64,000 nucleotides of DNA, from the NCBI RefSeq assembly GCF_014529945.1, contig NZ_JACVFB010000003.1:744001-808000 (forward strand), given 5' to 3'. Positions 26,705 to 36,457 of the stretch are shown piece by piece. This stretch comes from Chitinophaga varians (GTDB lineage: Bacteria > Bacteroidota > Bacteroidia > Chitinophagales > Chitinophagaceae). The notes below the pieces were generated by a model, which was given only the letters and a program-made list of their open reading frames with translations, was not told the DNA's origin and made no database searches. Numbering within the stretch: position 1 is the first letter of the stretch; the number at the start of each line of letters is the position of its first letter. The translations under genes were made by a program, and so were the position numbers.

Positions 26705-29700
26705 ATGAAAAAAAACCTACGCCTTATGAAAGTGTGTGCTGTAACGGGATTGGCGCTCACTTCCATATTAGCAGACAATGCATATGCGAAGGCTGCCGGC
26801 TATACTTATACGCCCACAGCTTCATTCCGTAGCATTTTACAGGAAAAGGAAATCAGTGGTACCGTGCGTGATGCAAAAGGCGCGCCGCTCCCAGGTGTTT
26901 CCGTTCAGGTAAAAGGTACTACCAAAGGCGCACAAACCAATGCCAGCGGCCAATATCATCTTAATGCCAAGGCCGGCGACGTATTGGTATTTTCCTCCAT
27001 CGGCTTCGGTTCACATGAAGCAGTAGTTGGCAACAGTGCAACAATTGATGTAAGATTAGACGACAATGTAAAAGGATTGAATGAACTGGTAGTAACCGCA
27101 CTCGGCGTGAAAAAAACGGCCAAATCACTCACCTATTCCACCCAACGTTTGGGCAACGAAGAACTGACCACCGCTAAAGACGCTAACGTCATGAACTCTA
27201 TCTCCGGTAAAGCCGCTGGTATTACAGTGAGCAGGAGCAGTTCCGGTGTAGGCGGTTCCGTTAAGGTAACCCTCCGCGGTGCTAAATCCGCTCAAAGTAC
27301 CAACCAGCCACTGTATGTGATAGATGGTATCCCTATGACCAACTACTCTACCCAACAGCCTAACAGCACCTGGGGTGGTGACGGTACAACAACCTTTACG
27401 CCTGGTCGTGACGGTGGTGACGGTATCTCCAACCTGAACCCTGACGATATCGAAAGCGTATCCGTATTAAAAGGCGCCTCCGCTTCCGCATTGTATGGTA
27501 GCCAGGCAGCCAACGGTGTTATCCTCATCACCACCAAAAAAGGTAAAGCCGGTAACGCTAAAGTAGAATTCTCCAGTGGTTTCACGCTCGATAAAGTAGC
27601 TTACAAACCCCAGCTGCAGAACGCTTATGGCGCCACCAAAGATGGCTCTACACAAAGCTGGGGACCAGAGATCACCAACGCACATGACAACGTATCTGAT
27701 TTCTTCCGCAGCGGCAACACCTGGATCAATTCCATCAACTTTACTGCTGGCAACGAAAGAGCACAGACATATTTCTCTTATGCCAATACCAACGCCAAAG
27801 GCGTTATTCCGGGCAATGACCTCAACCGCCATAACTTCTCTTTCAGGGAAACAGCTAAGTTCCTGAACGATAAACTGACACTGGACGGTAACGTAAACAT
27901 CATCAGCCAGAAACTCGACAACGGTCCGGTAAACGGTCTGTACTTCAACCCGCTGACTGGTCTGTACCTGTTCCCAAGAGGCCGCGATATGGCGCCTTTC
28001 AAAAACGGCTACACGAAATTTGATGAGACCCGTCAGATCAACCTGCAGAACTGGCCTTTCAATGAAGACGTGCAACAGAACCCCTACTGGATCGTTAACA
28101 AAAACACCAGCCAGGCCGTACGTAACAGAACACTCTTCAACGCCAGCGCCAAATATGATTTCAATGATTGGTTATATCTCCAGGCCCGCGGTAACATGGA
28201 CCGTACCAACGATACTTACGATGGTCAGTTCTATGCAGGTACCAACGGCGTACTGTCAGGTGCCAATGGTCGCTACATCATGAGCAACCTTACCACCACA
28301 CAGTTTTATGGTGACCTGATCCTGAACCTGAACAAAAGCATCGGCAACTTCAAACTGAATGCCCTCTTAGGTACCAGCATCAATGATACCCGTACCAAAG
28401 GCATGAACGGTGACAGCTACCTGGGCGACCTCTACGTGGCCAACTTCTTCACCCTTCAGAACATGACCCCGGGCAGCCTGATCCAGACCGTACCAGAGAA
28501 CCACAGCCAGCTGCAGGCAGCATTCGGCAACGTGAACCTCTCTTATAAAGACCTGGTATTCCTGGACCTCAGCGGACGTAATGACTGGTCGTCCAACCTG
28601 GCATTCACCGGAAACGGCTCCTACTTTTATCCCTCTGCCGGCCTTTCTTTCATGCTCCATCAGCTGTTTAACTTACCAGAACCCGTTAGCTACGCTAAAC
28701 TGCGCGGCTCTTATGCCATCGTAGGTAACACCGTTCCCTGGTATGTGACCAACCCGCTCAACAGGCTGGGCCAGGTAGGTGGTACGTTCCTGTTCAACAA
28801 CCAGGCGCCTTTCAAAGAACTGAAACCGGAAAAAACCAAATCACTGGAAATCGGTACAGAATGGCGTTTCCTGAACAACAGACTGAACTTCGACTTTACC
28901 TATTATAAAACAAATACCACTAACCAGTACTTCCAGATTGCCGTGCCTCCCGGAACCGGTTATAGCTTCCGCTTCATCAACGCTGGTAACATCCAGAACA
29001 GCGGTATTGAAGTCGTATTGGGCTATAACGTTATCCAGTCCGGCAAATTCACCTGGAATACTACGGTGAACTATTCTCAGAACAAGAACAAAGTCATTGA
29101 ACTGGCAGAGAACATTGATCAGTTTATCCTGACACCAGCAGGTTCCAACACCTTTGCTTCTATCATGGCCAAAGGCGGTTCTTATGGTGATATCTATGGT
29201 AAAACACTGAAAAGGGATGAAAGCGGCCGCATACTCATCGGTTCTGATGGTACGCCGCTGGTAAGCTCTGACCTTGAGTTGGTAGGTAATGCCAACCCTA
29301 AATGGCAAGGTGGCTGGAACAACCGTTTCACTTACAACGACTTCACCCTGAGCTTCCTGATTGATGGCAAATTCGGTGGTAAAGTAATGTCTATGACCGA
29401 AGCAGTACTGGACAAATACGGTGTGTCTGAAAGAAGCGGAGATGCCCGCAAAGCTAAAGGTGTGGCCATCAACGGTATCTATGAAGGCACCAAACAACCT
29501 GTTACCAGCGTAGACGCCGAAAAATGGTACGGTACCGTTGGCGGTCGTGACGGTGTGAGCGGTGAATACATGTATGATGCTACCGTAGTAAGATTAAGAG
29601 AGCTGTCCCTCGGTTATGGTATTCCTTCCAAAGCGCTGGGCCATGGCTTTGTAAAAAGCCTCCGTTTCTCCCTTGTAGGCAGAAATCTCTGGTATATCTC

Positions 29701-29821
29701 CAAAAAAGCACCTTTCGATCCTGAAATCGCGCTGTCTACCGGCAACGGTCTCTCTGGTGTGGATATGTTCGGTATGCCCGCTACCCGCAGCTTTGGCTTT
29801 AACCTGAATGTTGGTTTCTAA
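26705..29821 (+). CDS. SusC-family transporter, second copy without STN
   Basis: I start at the Met at 26705 (MKKNLRLMKV), giving 1038 residues with a normal signal peptide (cleavage near residues 24-26, DNAYA). The CarboxypepD_reg domain follows (ISGTVRDAKGAPLPGVSVQV), then the plug (MNSISGKAAGITVSRSSSGV; GASASALYGSQAANGVILIT) and a barrel ending FNLNVGF. It shares long matching stretches with the SusC at 21191-24673 but has no STN domain. Codon choice is strongly skewed (many GGT, AAC and CTG), unlike its partner copy, which suggests high expression. Confidence 0.95.
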   Translation: MKKNLRLMKVCAVTGLALTSILADNAYAKAAGYTYTPTASFRSILQEKEISGTVRDAKGAPLPGVSVQVKGTTKGAQTNASGQYHLNAKAGDVLVFSSIGFGSHEAVVGNSATIDVRLDDNVKGLNELVVTALGVKKTAKSLTYSTQRLGNEELTTAKDANVMNSISGKAAGITVSRSSSGVGGSVKVTLRGAKSAQSTNQPLYVIDGIPMTNYSTQQPNSTWGGDGTTTFTPGRDGGDGISNLNPDDIESVSVLKGASASALYGSQAANGVILITTKKGKAGNAKVEFSSGFTLDKVAYKPQLQNAYGATKDGSTQSWGPEITNAHDNVSDFFRSGNTWINSINFTAGNERAQTYFSYANTNAKGVIPGNDLNRHNFSFRETAKFLNDKLTLDGNVNIISQKLDNGPVNGLYFNPLTGLYLFPRGRDMAPFKNGYTKFDETRQINLQNWPFNEDVQQNPYWIVNKNTSQAVRNRTLFNASAKYDFNDWLYLQARGNMDRTNDTYDGQFYAGTNGVLSGANGRYIMSNLTTTQFYGDLILNLNKSIGNFKLNALLGTSINDTRTKGMNGDSYLGDLYVANFFTLQNMTPGSLIQTVPENHSQLQAAFGNVNLSYKDLVFLDLSGRNDWSSNLAFTGNGSYFYPSAGLSFMLHQLFNLPEPVSYAKLRGSYAIVGNTVPWYVTNPLNRLGQVGGTFLFNNQAPFKELKPEKTKSLEIGTEWRFLNNRLNFDFTYYKTNTTNQYFQIAVPPGTGYSFRFINAGNIQNSGIEVVLGYNVIQSGKFTWNTTVNYSQNKNKVIELAENIDQFILTPAGSNTFASIMAKGGSYGDIYGKTLKRDESGRILIGSDGTPLVSSDLELVGNANPKWQGGWNNRFTYNDFTLSFLIDGKFGGKVMSMTEAVLDKYGVSERSGDARKAKGVAINGIYEGTKQPVTSVDAEKWYGTVGGRDGVSGEYMYDATVVRLRELSLGYGIPSKALGHGFVKSLRFSLVGRNLWYISKKAPFDPEIALSTGNGLSGVDMFGMPATRSFGFNLNVGF

Positions 29822-29847
29822 TGATGTTCACCTTTAATTCAACACAG

Positions 29848-31479
29848 ATGAAAAAATTCAGCTTCAAACTATACAAGCCGATGGCAGTCATCGCGCTGGC
29901 GGTTGGCCTCCTTGGCCTCAACGCCTGTACAAAAAACTTCGAGGAGTACAACACGGATAATACCGGTTTGACCGAAGACGCGTTGAAGCCCGACTTCAAC
30001 TATATCGGCGGTTTCTTCCCACAGATCCAGTCTTCCATCTATTTTAACTTCAATAATACCAACGGCGACTTTCAGCTGCAACAGAACCTGATGGGCGACG
30101 TATACTCCGGTTATCTGATGCCGCCAAATAACTTCCGCGGTAACATCAATAACATGACGTACTCACTGGTAGACGGCTGGAACGCTTCCGCCTTCAACCT
30201 GGCCTACAACAACGTGATGGCGCCTATCTATGAAGTGAAAAGAAGAGGCGCCGCCCAAACAGCTCCTGAGTTCTGGGCTGTAGCACTCATCCTGAAAGTA
30301 GAGGCGATGCACCGGGTAACCGATATCTACGGTCCTATCCCTTACAGCAGCTACGGTAGCGGTGGAACTTCTTCCTCTTATGACAAACAGGAAGACGTGT
30401 ACACCCGCTTCTTCAAAGAGCTGGACACCGCCGTGACCACGCTGAACACCTACATCGCAGCACACCCTGGCGTATCCCTCTTCGGTAAGTTCGATATGCT
30501 GTATGGCGGCGACTACAAACAGTGGGTTAAATTTGCTAACTCCCTGCGTCTGCGCCTCGCTGTTCGTATAGCCGGCGTATCTGCCGCTAAAGCGAAAGAA
30601 GAAGGTGAAAAAGCCCTGAACCCTGCCAATGGCGGTGTGATGGAAATCAACAGGGACAACGCCACCGTTTCCGGTTTCGGCCTGAAAAACCCGCTGTACA
30701 CCATCGTTACCGCCTGGACAGACAACGCCATGAACGCATCCATGGAATCTATCCTGGTAGGTTATAAAGATCCGCGCCTCCCGAAATATTTTGACCATGC
30801 CACTGCTTATCCCGGCACTTACAAAGGTATCCGTATCGGTAGCCTGGTGACTGCCAAACCGGATTACACCGGTTATTCCATTCCGGCAGTTGCAGAAAAC
30901 AAAACCTTCAAGGCCACCACTCCCCTTCAGCTGATGACCTCCGCAGAGATCTGGTTCCTGCGCGCAGAAGCAGCCCTCAACGGATGGAGCAACGCTGGCG
31001 GCACACCAGGTGAACTGTATGAAAAAGGTATCCGTACCTCTTTCACACAGTGGGACGCAGATCCGGTAGCCGTAAATGCTTACGTGGCTGATAACAGCAG
31101 CAAACCGATCGATTACGTGGATCCCCGCGAGGCTAAAAACAACCACGCGGCCATGTCTGACATCACCATCAAATGGGATGACGCTGCTTCCAAAGCGCAA
31201 AAACTGGAACGTATCATCACCCAGAAATGGATCGCCATGTATCCGGAAGGACAGGAAGCCTGGACTGAATACCGCAGGACCGGCTATCCCAAACTCTTCC
31301 CTGTGGTCAACAACTACAGCAACGGTACCATCAACACCGACGTACAGATCAGAAGGATACCATTCCCCAATACAGAGTACACTTCCAATAAAGCAGAAGT
31401 GGAAAAAGCCATCCAGCTGCTGGGCCCAGGTGCACAGGACAACGGCGGCGTAAGGCTTTGGTGGGATTTACCGCACTGA
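29848..31479 (+). CDS. SusD-family nutrient-binding lipoprotein, second copy
   Basis: I prefer the Met at 29848 (MKKFSFKLYKP, 543 residues), which gives a compact lipoprotein signal ending LNAC (about Cys27) and then TKNFEEYNTDNTG. An alternative ATG at 29821 overlaps the SusC stop codon as TAATG and would add 9 residues. Coupled translation from that ATG cannot be excluded. It is the homologue of the SusD at 24684-26264 and ends with DNGGVRLWWDLPH. A strong terminator follows 45 bp after the stop. Confidence 0.92.
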   Translation: MKKFSFKLYKPMAVIALAVGLLGLNACTKNFEEYNTDNTGLTEDALKPDFNYIGGFFPQIQSSIYFNFNNTNGDFQLQQNLMGDVYSGYLMPPNNFRGNINNMTYSLVDGWNASAFNLAYNNVMAPIYEVKRRGAAQTAPEFWAVALILKVEAMHRVTDIYGPIPYSSYGSGGTSSSYDKQEDVYTRFFKELDTAVTTLNTYIAAHPGVSLFGKFDMLYGGDYKQWVKFANSLRLRLAVRIAGVSAAKAKEEGEKALNPANGGVMEINRDNATVSGFGLKNPLYTIVTAWTDNAMNASMESILVGYKDPRLPKYFDHATAYPGTYKGIRIGSLVTAKPDYTGYSIPAVAENKTFKATTPLQLMTSAEIWFLRAEAALNGWSNAGGTPGELYEKGIRTSFTQWDADPVAVNAYVADNSSKPIDYVDPREAKNNHAAMSDITIKWDDAASKAQKLERIITQKWIAMYPEGQEAWTEYRRTGYPKLFPVVNNYSNGTINTDVQIRRIPFPNTEYTSNKAEVEKAIQLLGPGAQDNGGVRLWWDLPH

Positions 31480-31511
31480 TTTTGTTGATATACTTATTTT
31501 GAATCGCGTGC

Positions 31512-31556
31512 ATAAAAAAAAATGCCGGTCCTATCGAGGACCGGCTTTTTTATTTT
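31512..31556 (+). terminator. Strong intrinsic terminator of the plus-strand SusC/SusD block
   Basis: A perfect 9-bp stem GCCGGTCCT (31524-31532) / AGGACCGGC (31537-31545) with an ATCG loop is followed by TTTTTTATTTTG. A-runs precede it, so it may also work on the other strand. Confidence 0.93.
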
Positions 31557-32049
31557 GTACCCAGGTTTCCCGGGGCTACGATGTAACGTGAGGAGGAAAA
31601 TTTGAGAGACCCCGACGTTATGATGATTTAAAGAGATGAATCTCCGGATGACAGCCTTTCCAATGCGTACACATTACACATTAAAAAAAATTCATTTCCG
31701 ATGGTACCATCTTACTGTTGCCCCGACTTCTAGGCTGATAACGAAAATAGTTCTGATAACACGTGATGAAAAACATGAAGTACCTATAACTGAAAGTTTT
31801 TGCGATTCACCTGCGATTCTGGTGTACAGGGGGCGTACTACGTCATCAACAAACAGACAAACCTATGCCAAAGTCATTGTCGCCCGCGCCTATCTGGGAC
31901 TGTACAAAGCAACTGATTTCGCTTAGCATTCAACTTAGGTCACATGAAAATAATCCGGCCGCTTGCAATCCTGCTTACGGCCGCTTTTTTTCAACAAAAA
32001 CGACATTCACATTCACATTTTCATAGATCAACAGGACATATTAGCAAGT
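31557..32049. other. Intergenic stretch without a convincing gene
   Basis: A 96-codon open frame at 31636-31926 has no recognisable family, no signal and an unconvincing composition, so it is not called. A GC-rich repeat CGGCCG (31956-31961) ... CGGCCG (31978-31983) followed by CTTTTTTT may be a weak terminator on the plus strand. Nothing else was seen. Confidence 0.45.
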
Positions 32050-32086
32050 TAAAAAGCCGCCCCGTTCCCGGGACGGCTTCATTTTT
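32050..32086 (-). terminator. Intrinsic terminator of the HupE-peptidase-esterase unit
   Basis: AGCCG (32055-32059) pairs with CGGCT (32074-32078), and inside it CCCG pairs with CGGG around a TTCC loop, with one C/A mismatch. Read on the minus strand the stem is followed by TTTTTAAC. It lies 17 bp after the esterase stop. Confidence 0.8.
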
Positions 32087-32102
32087 TATGCCTTAGTATC
32101 GG

Positions 32103-32915
32103 TTATTGAAAGAAACGGTGGAAGAAAAGCAGCTGGTAGTGGATGGAGTTGCTCCAGTAGCTCCAGTCGTGCTGTCCCGGCCGTTCTGTATAATCGTGAT
32201 CAATTCCTTTTTCAAGCAGCTTCTGATGTAGCGCTCTGTTCACATCGATGAAAAAATCTTTCACGCCGCAGTCAATAATCATCGGCAACGTGCCTGGCTG
32301 AAGTTTATTAAGCTGTCCCATTACCGTATAGGCGGTCCAGTTAGCCCCGTCTTTGCCAGGTTCCCCCAGCATCTTTACAATTTCCCAGCTTTTAGGAAAT
32401 GGTCTGAAATCCACCCCTCCGCTGATACTGCCGGCAGCACCGAACATTTCCGGGTGCCTGATGGCCAGATACAACGCGCCATGTCCTCCCATACTGAGCC
32501 CGGTAATAGCGCGGTGGCGCGGATCGGGCAGGGTCTGGTAATGCTGGTCGATGTAAGCCGGTATCTCCTTTCCTACGTAGGTTTCAAAGCGCATGGAGCT
32601 ATCGAGGGGGCTGTCAAGGTACCAGCTCATGAAAGCGCCGTCGGGGCATACGATCATGCATTGATAGGTATCTGCCAGTTCCTTGATGGCCGGTACTTTG
32701 GTGACCCAGTTGGCATAATTGCCGCTGTAGCCATGCAGTAGGTACACTACCGGATAGCGGCGGGTGCCTTCTTTATAGGAAGCGGGCGTTACGACCACAC
32801 ATTTGTAGCTGCGGTGCATCGTCGCGCTGGGGATGTTGACAGTGTCCACATTGGCCGCACGAAGCGTTTGCAGGCCGAAAAACAACAGTAAGAGGGTGAG
32901 CGTGTATTTCATCAA
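32103..32915 (-). CDS. Secreted esterase of the esterase D / PF00756 family
   Basis: A 270-residue alpha/beta hydrolase with a signal peptide (residues 1-20, ending LRAA). The nucleophile elbow GLSMGGHGALY is near residue 139 (Ser). The late His is in PGQHDWSYW near residue 250, and an Asp before it (IDCGVKDFF, about 225) completes a likely triad. Family members include feruloyl or acetyl esterases and mycolyltransferase-like enzymes, so the true substrate is open. It starts 2 bp after the M1 peptidase gene and belongs to the same transcript. Export signals place it in the periplasm or outside. Confidence 0.85.
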   Translation of the reverse strand: MMKYTLTLLLLFFGLQTLRAANVDTVNIPSATMHRSYKCVVVTPASYKEGTRRYPVVYLLHGYSGNYANWVTKVPAIKELADTYQCMIVCPDGAFMSWYLDSPLDSSMRFETYVGKEIPAYIDQHYQTLPDPRHRAITGLSMGGHGALYLAIRHPEMFGAAGSISGGVDFRPFPKSWEIVKMLGEPGKDGANWTAYTVMGQLNKLQPGTLPMIIDCGVKDFFIDVNRALHQKLLEKGIDHDYTERPGQHDWSYWSNSIHYQLLFFHRFFQ

Positions 32916-32917
32916 CG

Positions 32918-35239
32918 TTATTTATTAAGGGCTTTTTTCATCGGGTTATCGCCGGTAGAAGCGCCTCTCACTCCTCCACCATCCTTAAACATCTCAAACC
33001 GGGACGGAGCAGCTTCTCTTGGCCAACTGTTATTGCTTTCATCGATATCAGCGGTTTCGCGGAGCGGGTCCAGCTTCAGTGATACTACCTTTTTATCTTT
33101 GGCAAATACTTTGGTCACCTGATTTTCATTCTTACGCCAGATATACGCAGAGATACGTTCTGTTTCTTTAGTGCCGTCCGCAAACGTCCATTCTAAAATG
33201 ACCGGCATCACGAGTCCGCCTACATTGGAAAAAGTCACCTCATAGAAGTTCTTTTTGCTGTCATACATTTCTTTTTCCGCCGGTGTCAGGTTGTTATAAA
33301 ACTGATCATAAGCGGCTTTATCTTCCGGCGCTACTTCAAAGCGGTTCCATTTGCTGTAGAAATCCTGCAGGCTGGTATCCTGGTCCACTGCAAATTTAGT
33401 ACCGGCAGCTTTGTTACGTTGGCGGGCCACGTGGTCCATATTACGCTCATAATCCGCTTTAGCCTGCTGGCTGCGGTTAGCCGGATTTTTGCTGGCGAGG
33501 TTGTACCATTTTACGCTGTCGATGGAAATATCCACCGGTTCGATGGTGTAGAACCATCCACGCCAGAACCAGTCGAGGTCTACCGCAGAAGCATCTTCCA
33601 TGGTACGGAAGAAATCGGGCGGTGTGGGATGTTTAAATGCCCAGCGACGTGCATATTCACGGAAAGCGAAATCAAACAGCTCGCGGCCCATCACGGTTTC
33701 CCGCAGGATATTGAGTGCTGTGGCCGGTTTAGCATAGGCGTTCGGACCAAACTGAATAATATTTTCTGAGTTGGTCATAATAGGCTCCAGCTGATCTTTC
33801 GGCATCTTCATATAGTCCACGATCTTATGAGCGGGGCCACGGGAAGAAGGGAAGTTGCCGTCCCATTCCTGTTCAGCCATAAACTGGCAGAAAGTATTGA
33901 GGCCTTCATCCATCCAGGACCACTGCCGCTCGTCGGAGTTAACGATCATCGGGAAGAAGTTGTGGCCCACTTCGTGGATGATCACGCCGATCATGCCGTT
34001 TTTAGTGGATTCTGAATAGGTGCCATCTTTATCCGCACGGCCGTAGTTAAAGCAGATCATCGGATATTCCATACCGTTGGCCGCTTCTACAGAGATAGCC
34101 ACCGGATAAGGATATGGGATGGTATGGCTGGAGTAGGACTTCAGGGTATGTGCTACCACTTTGGTAGAATAACGGCGATACAGCGGATAAGCTTCCGGGC
34201 CGTAGTAAGACATGGCCATTACCTTATTGCCTTCCACATTCGCAGCCAGTGCGTCCCATACCAGGCGGCGGGAAGACACCAGGGCGAAGTCACGTACGTT
34301 CTGCGCTTCATAGACCCATGTTTTACGGCTACCGGCTTTGTTTTGCATGGCTTTCTTTGCGTCATCGAGCGTCACTACTTCCACCGGCTCTTTGCTGCTC
34401 TGTGCCTGCTGCCAGCGCTGATATTGCGCAGGAGACAGCACTTCTTTATAGTTCTGGCATTCGCCGGTAGCCCCTACGATATGGTCGGAAGGCACGGTCA
34501 GGCGTACACGGAAATTACCGAAGGTGAGGGCAAATTCTCCTCTGCCGGTAAACTGTTTGTTCTGCCATCCCTGGAAGTCGGAATACACCGCCAGGCGGGG
34601 ATACCATTGGGTGATGGTATACAGGTAGTTTTTATCTTCCGGGAAATATTCATACCCTCCGCGGCCGCCGGTGGTCATACGGTCGGACAGGTTGTACCAC
34701 CATTCTACTTTGAAACGGTACTTCTCGCCCGGCATCAGCGTTTTAGGCAGATCGATACGCATCATGGTCTGGTTGATGGTATAGGGCAGCGCTTTGCCAT
34801 CAGCATCCGTCACCTTCACGATTTTCACGCCCAGATCGCCTGTAGGCGGCAGGATACCGCGGATGTCCCGCAGGGTCATCTTATCGGTTATTTTGCTGCC
34901 ATCGAAGCTGCGGTTATCACTTTTCGGATCGTGCTCGTTTTCATCCAGCTGCAGCCAGATGTACGTCAGCGGGTCGGGTGAGTTATTGAAATAGGTGACC
35001 GTTTCAGCGCCGGTGAGCCGCTGTTTGGTGTCATCCAGTTCTGCGTTGATCTCATAATCTGCCCGCTGTTGCCAGTATTTAGGCCCGGGAGCACCGGAAG
35101 CGGAGCGGTACATATTGGGCGTCTGGAGCATAGTGCCCAGCTGCTCAAAGCGGTTACCGTGGTTAGATCCCGGATTCTGTGCCTGCAGTGCCATCGCTGT
35201 GCTGCATAAGATACCCAGGAGGTAAAGATTTTTTCTCAT
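32918..35239 (-). CDS. M1-family zinc metallopeptidase
   Basis: A 773-residue exported aminopeptidase-like enzyme. The signal peptide ends ALQAQ. The gluzincin motif HEVGH at about residues 421-425 is followed 18 residues later by the third ligand Glu in WMDEGLNTF, giving HExxH-X18-E. The exopeptidase motif is degenerate (VEAANGMEYPMICF holds the GMEYP-type sequence found in this subgroup). It is typical of large Bacteroidota M1 proteins with an N-terminal beta-saddle and a helical C-terminus. It lies between a HupE/UreJ-like gene and the esterase. Confidence 0.92.
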   Translation of the reverse strand: MRKNLYLLGILCSTAMALQAQNPGSNHGNRFEQLGTMLQTPNMYRSASGAPGPKYWQQRADYEINAELDDTKQRLTGAETVTYFNNSPDPLTYIWLQLDENEHDPKSDNRSFDGSKITDKMTLRDIRGILPPTGDLGVKIVKVTDADGKALPYTINQTMMRIDLPKTLMPGEKYRFKVEWWYNLSDRMTTGGRGGYEYFPEDKNYLYTITQWYPRLAVYSDFQGWQNKQFTGRGEFALTFGNFRVRLTVPSDHIVGATGECQNYKEVLSPAQYQRWQQAQSSKEPVEVVTLDDAKKAMQNKAGSRKTWVYEAQNVRDFALVSSRRLVWDALAANVEGNKVMAMSYYGPEAYPLYRRYSTKVVAHTLKSYSSHTIPYPYPVAISVEAANGMEYPMICFNYGRADKDGTYSESTKNGMIGVIIHEVGHNFFPMIVNSDERQWSWMDEGLNTFCQFMAEQEWDGNFPSSRGPAHKIVDYMKMPKDQLEPIMTNSENIIQFGPNAYAKPATALNILRETVMGRELFDFAFREYARRWAFKHPTPPDFFRTMEDASAVDLDWFWRGWFYTIEPVDISIDSVKWYNLASKNPANRSQQAKADYERNMDHVARQRNKAAGTKFAVDQDTSLQDFYSKWNRFEVAPEDKAAYDQFYNNLTPAEKEMYDSKKNFYEVTFSNVGGLVMPVILEWTFADGTKETERISAYIWRKNENQVTKVFAKDKKVVSLKLDPLRETADIDESNNSWPREAAPSRFEMFKDGGGVRGASTGDNPMKKALNK

Positions 35240-35268
35240 AGAGGTTTTTACGATTTCAGATTTAGATT

Positions 35269-35853
35269 TTAGTTATTCAACAGCGCTCTCACACCCTGGA
35301 TCACCATCAGGAAGGCAACACCAAAGGTGGCAGAAGATAAAAACATGTTCCAGTCGCGACGGCTTACCCGCCCGATATTGACGATAATGCCGGCCACCAG
35401 CATCACCACTGCCACAATCAGGACCTGGCCAAATTCCAGTCCGATATTGAATCCCAGCAGCGGTTTGACGATGTTTGCCTGGCTACCCAGCAGACTTTTC
35501 AGGTAGTTGGAAAAACCCAGTCCATGTATCAGCCCGAAAAATAAAGCATAAAAATAATTGAGCTGCAGGTGCTGCGGTGCTTCATCTCTTCGTAAAATGT
35601 TGGATAGCGCTGTAATACAGATGGTTACCGGAATCAGGAACTCGACCAGCGAACTGGATACCCGAATAATGTGTAATACACTCAAAGCCAGCGTAATAGA
35701 ATGTCCGATAGTAAAGGCGGTCACCAGGACCAGCAGCTTTTTCCATTCATTCACCACATAAATAGCGCTCAGGGCAATCACAAAAAGTATATGATCATAA
35801 CCTTCCCAGTTGAGTATATGTTGCCATCCCAGCTCAAAATACATCAGATCCAT
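35269..35853 (-). CDS. HupE/UreJ-like membrane protein
   Basis: A 194-residue membrane protein with about six to seven hydrophobic segments. The start GWQHILNWEGYDHILFV has the GxxHxxxGxDHxxF motif of HupE/UreJ_2 proteins, and two further conserved His sites follow (FTIGHSITL, FGLIHGLGF). HupE/UreJ proteins are linked to nickel or cobalt uptake in other bacteria, but this short Bacteroidota type has no proven metal. It begins the unit with the M1 peptidase and esterase, and diverges from a DUF6702-like gene. Confidence 0.85.
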   Translation of the reverse strand: MDLMYFELGWQHILNWEGYDHILFVIALSAIYVVNEWKKLLVLVTAFTIGHSITLALSVLHIIRVSSSLVEFLIPVTICITALSNILRRDEAPQHLQLNYFYALFFGLIHGLGFSNYLKSLLGSQANIVKPLLGFNIGLEFGQVLIVAVVMLVAGIIVNIGRVSRRDWNMFLSSATFGVAFLMVIQGVRALLNN

Positions 35854-35868
35854 TGCCCTTCTTTTGTC

Positions 35869-35876
35869 TAAATTTG
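35869..35876 (+). promoter_or_regulatory. Possible -7 promoter element for the DUF6702-like gene
   Basis: The plus strand reads TAAATTTG, a match to TAnnTTTG, about 47 nt before the GTG start at 35924. No clear -33 TTTG at 17-23 nt upstream. Confidence 0.35.
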
Positions 35877-35923
35877 GTAATTATAGAAAGTAAAAATTAA
35901 TTTTCCCAAAAAAAAATAGTCTA

Positions 35924-36412
35924 GTGGGGTTATTATTATGTAAATGGTGGACAGTGGCCTGGATGGCCATTCTGCACCCGTTCTATGTGAGTGTTACAGA
36001 GATTACGCACAATGCTGCCAAAAAGGAGCTGGAAGTCAGCTGCCGTATTTTCGCTGACGACCTGGAAAATACCCTCAAAGCACAATACAAAACATCTTTC
36101 GATATCATCAAACCGGTCAACCGGCAACAGGTAGACAAAATGATCGCTGCATATCTCTCCCAGCATCTGCAAATCACCCTCGACGGCAAAAAAGTGCCGC
36201 TGCGTTTTCTGGGCTATAAGATAGAAGAAGATGCCGTCTGGAGTTTCCTCTCCGCTGATAACGTTACTGTACCGAAGAAAGTGGGCGTGATGAATGACCT
36301 GTTATATCAGCAACATCCCACGCAGATCAATATGATACACGTGATCGTAGGTGGAAAAAGGCAAAGCACCAAACTGGATAATCCGAAGGCGAATGCGGTG
36401 ATGGAGTTTTAA
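35924..36412 (+). CDS. DUF6702-like small exported protein
   Basis: A 162-residue protein with a short N-terminal hydrophobic signal and the conserved HPFYVSVTEITHN segment at about residues 18-30, typical of the DUF6702 family found next to HupE/UreJ and M1 peptidase genes in Bacteroidota. The rest (FADDLENTLK, VGVMNDLLYQQHPTQINMIHV) is soluble. Start is a GTG; the next in-frame ATG (codon 14) would remove the signal. Function is unknown. Confidence 0.75.
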   Translation: MGLLLCKWWTVAWMAILHPFYVSVTEITHNAAKKELEVSCRIFADDLENTLKAQYKTSFDIIKPVNRQQVDKMIAAYLSQHLQITLDGKKVPLRFLGYKIEEDAVWSFLSADNVTVPKKVGVMNDLLYQQHPTQINMIHVIVGGKRQSTKLDNPKANAVMEF

Positions 36413-36457
36413 TATAAAAGTTATCCTTGCGGAAATAGCTATTCAAACTTCGGAAAG

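Noticed and set aside
30163..31200. 345-codon open frame antisense to the second-copy SusD gene
   Set aside because: The strongly biased codons of the SusD gene leave few stops on the opposite strand; the product has no recognisable features.
31636..31926. 96-codon plus-strand open frame between the SusD terminator and the esterase unit
   Set aside because: No recognisable family, no signal peptide and no clear start signal. The composition does not look coding and it lies in a stretch otherwise empty of genes.
31956..31990. Strong terminator at the CGGCCG repeat
   Set aside because: Both copies are self-complementary and 16 nt apart, so the stem is short. No gene ends close upstream on the plus strand, so it is mentioned only as a weak possibility.
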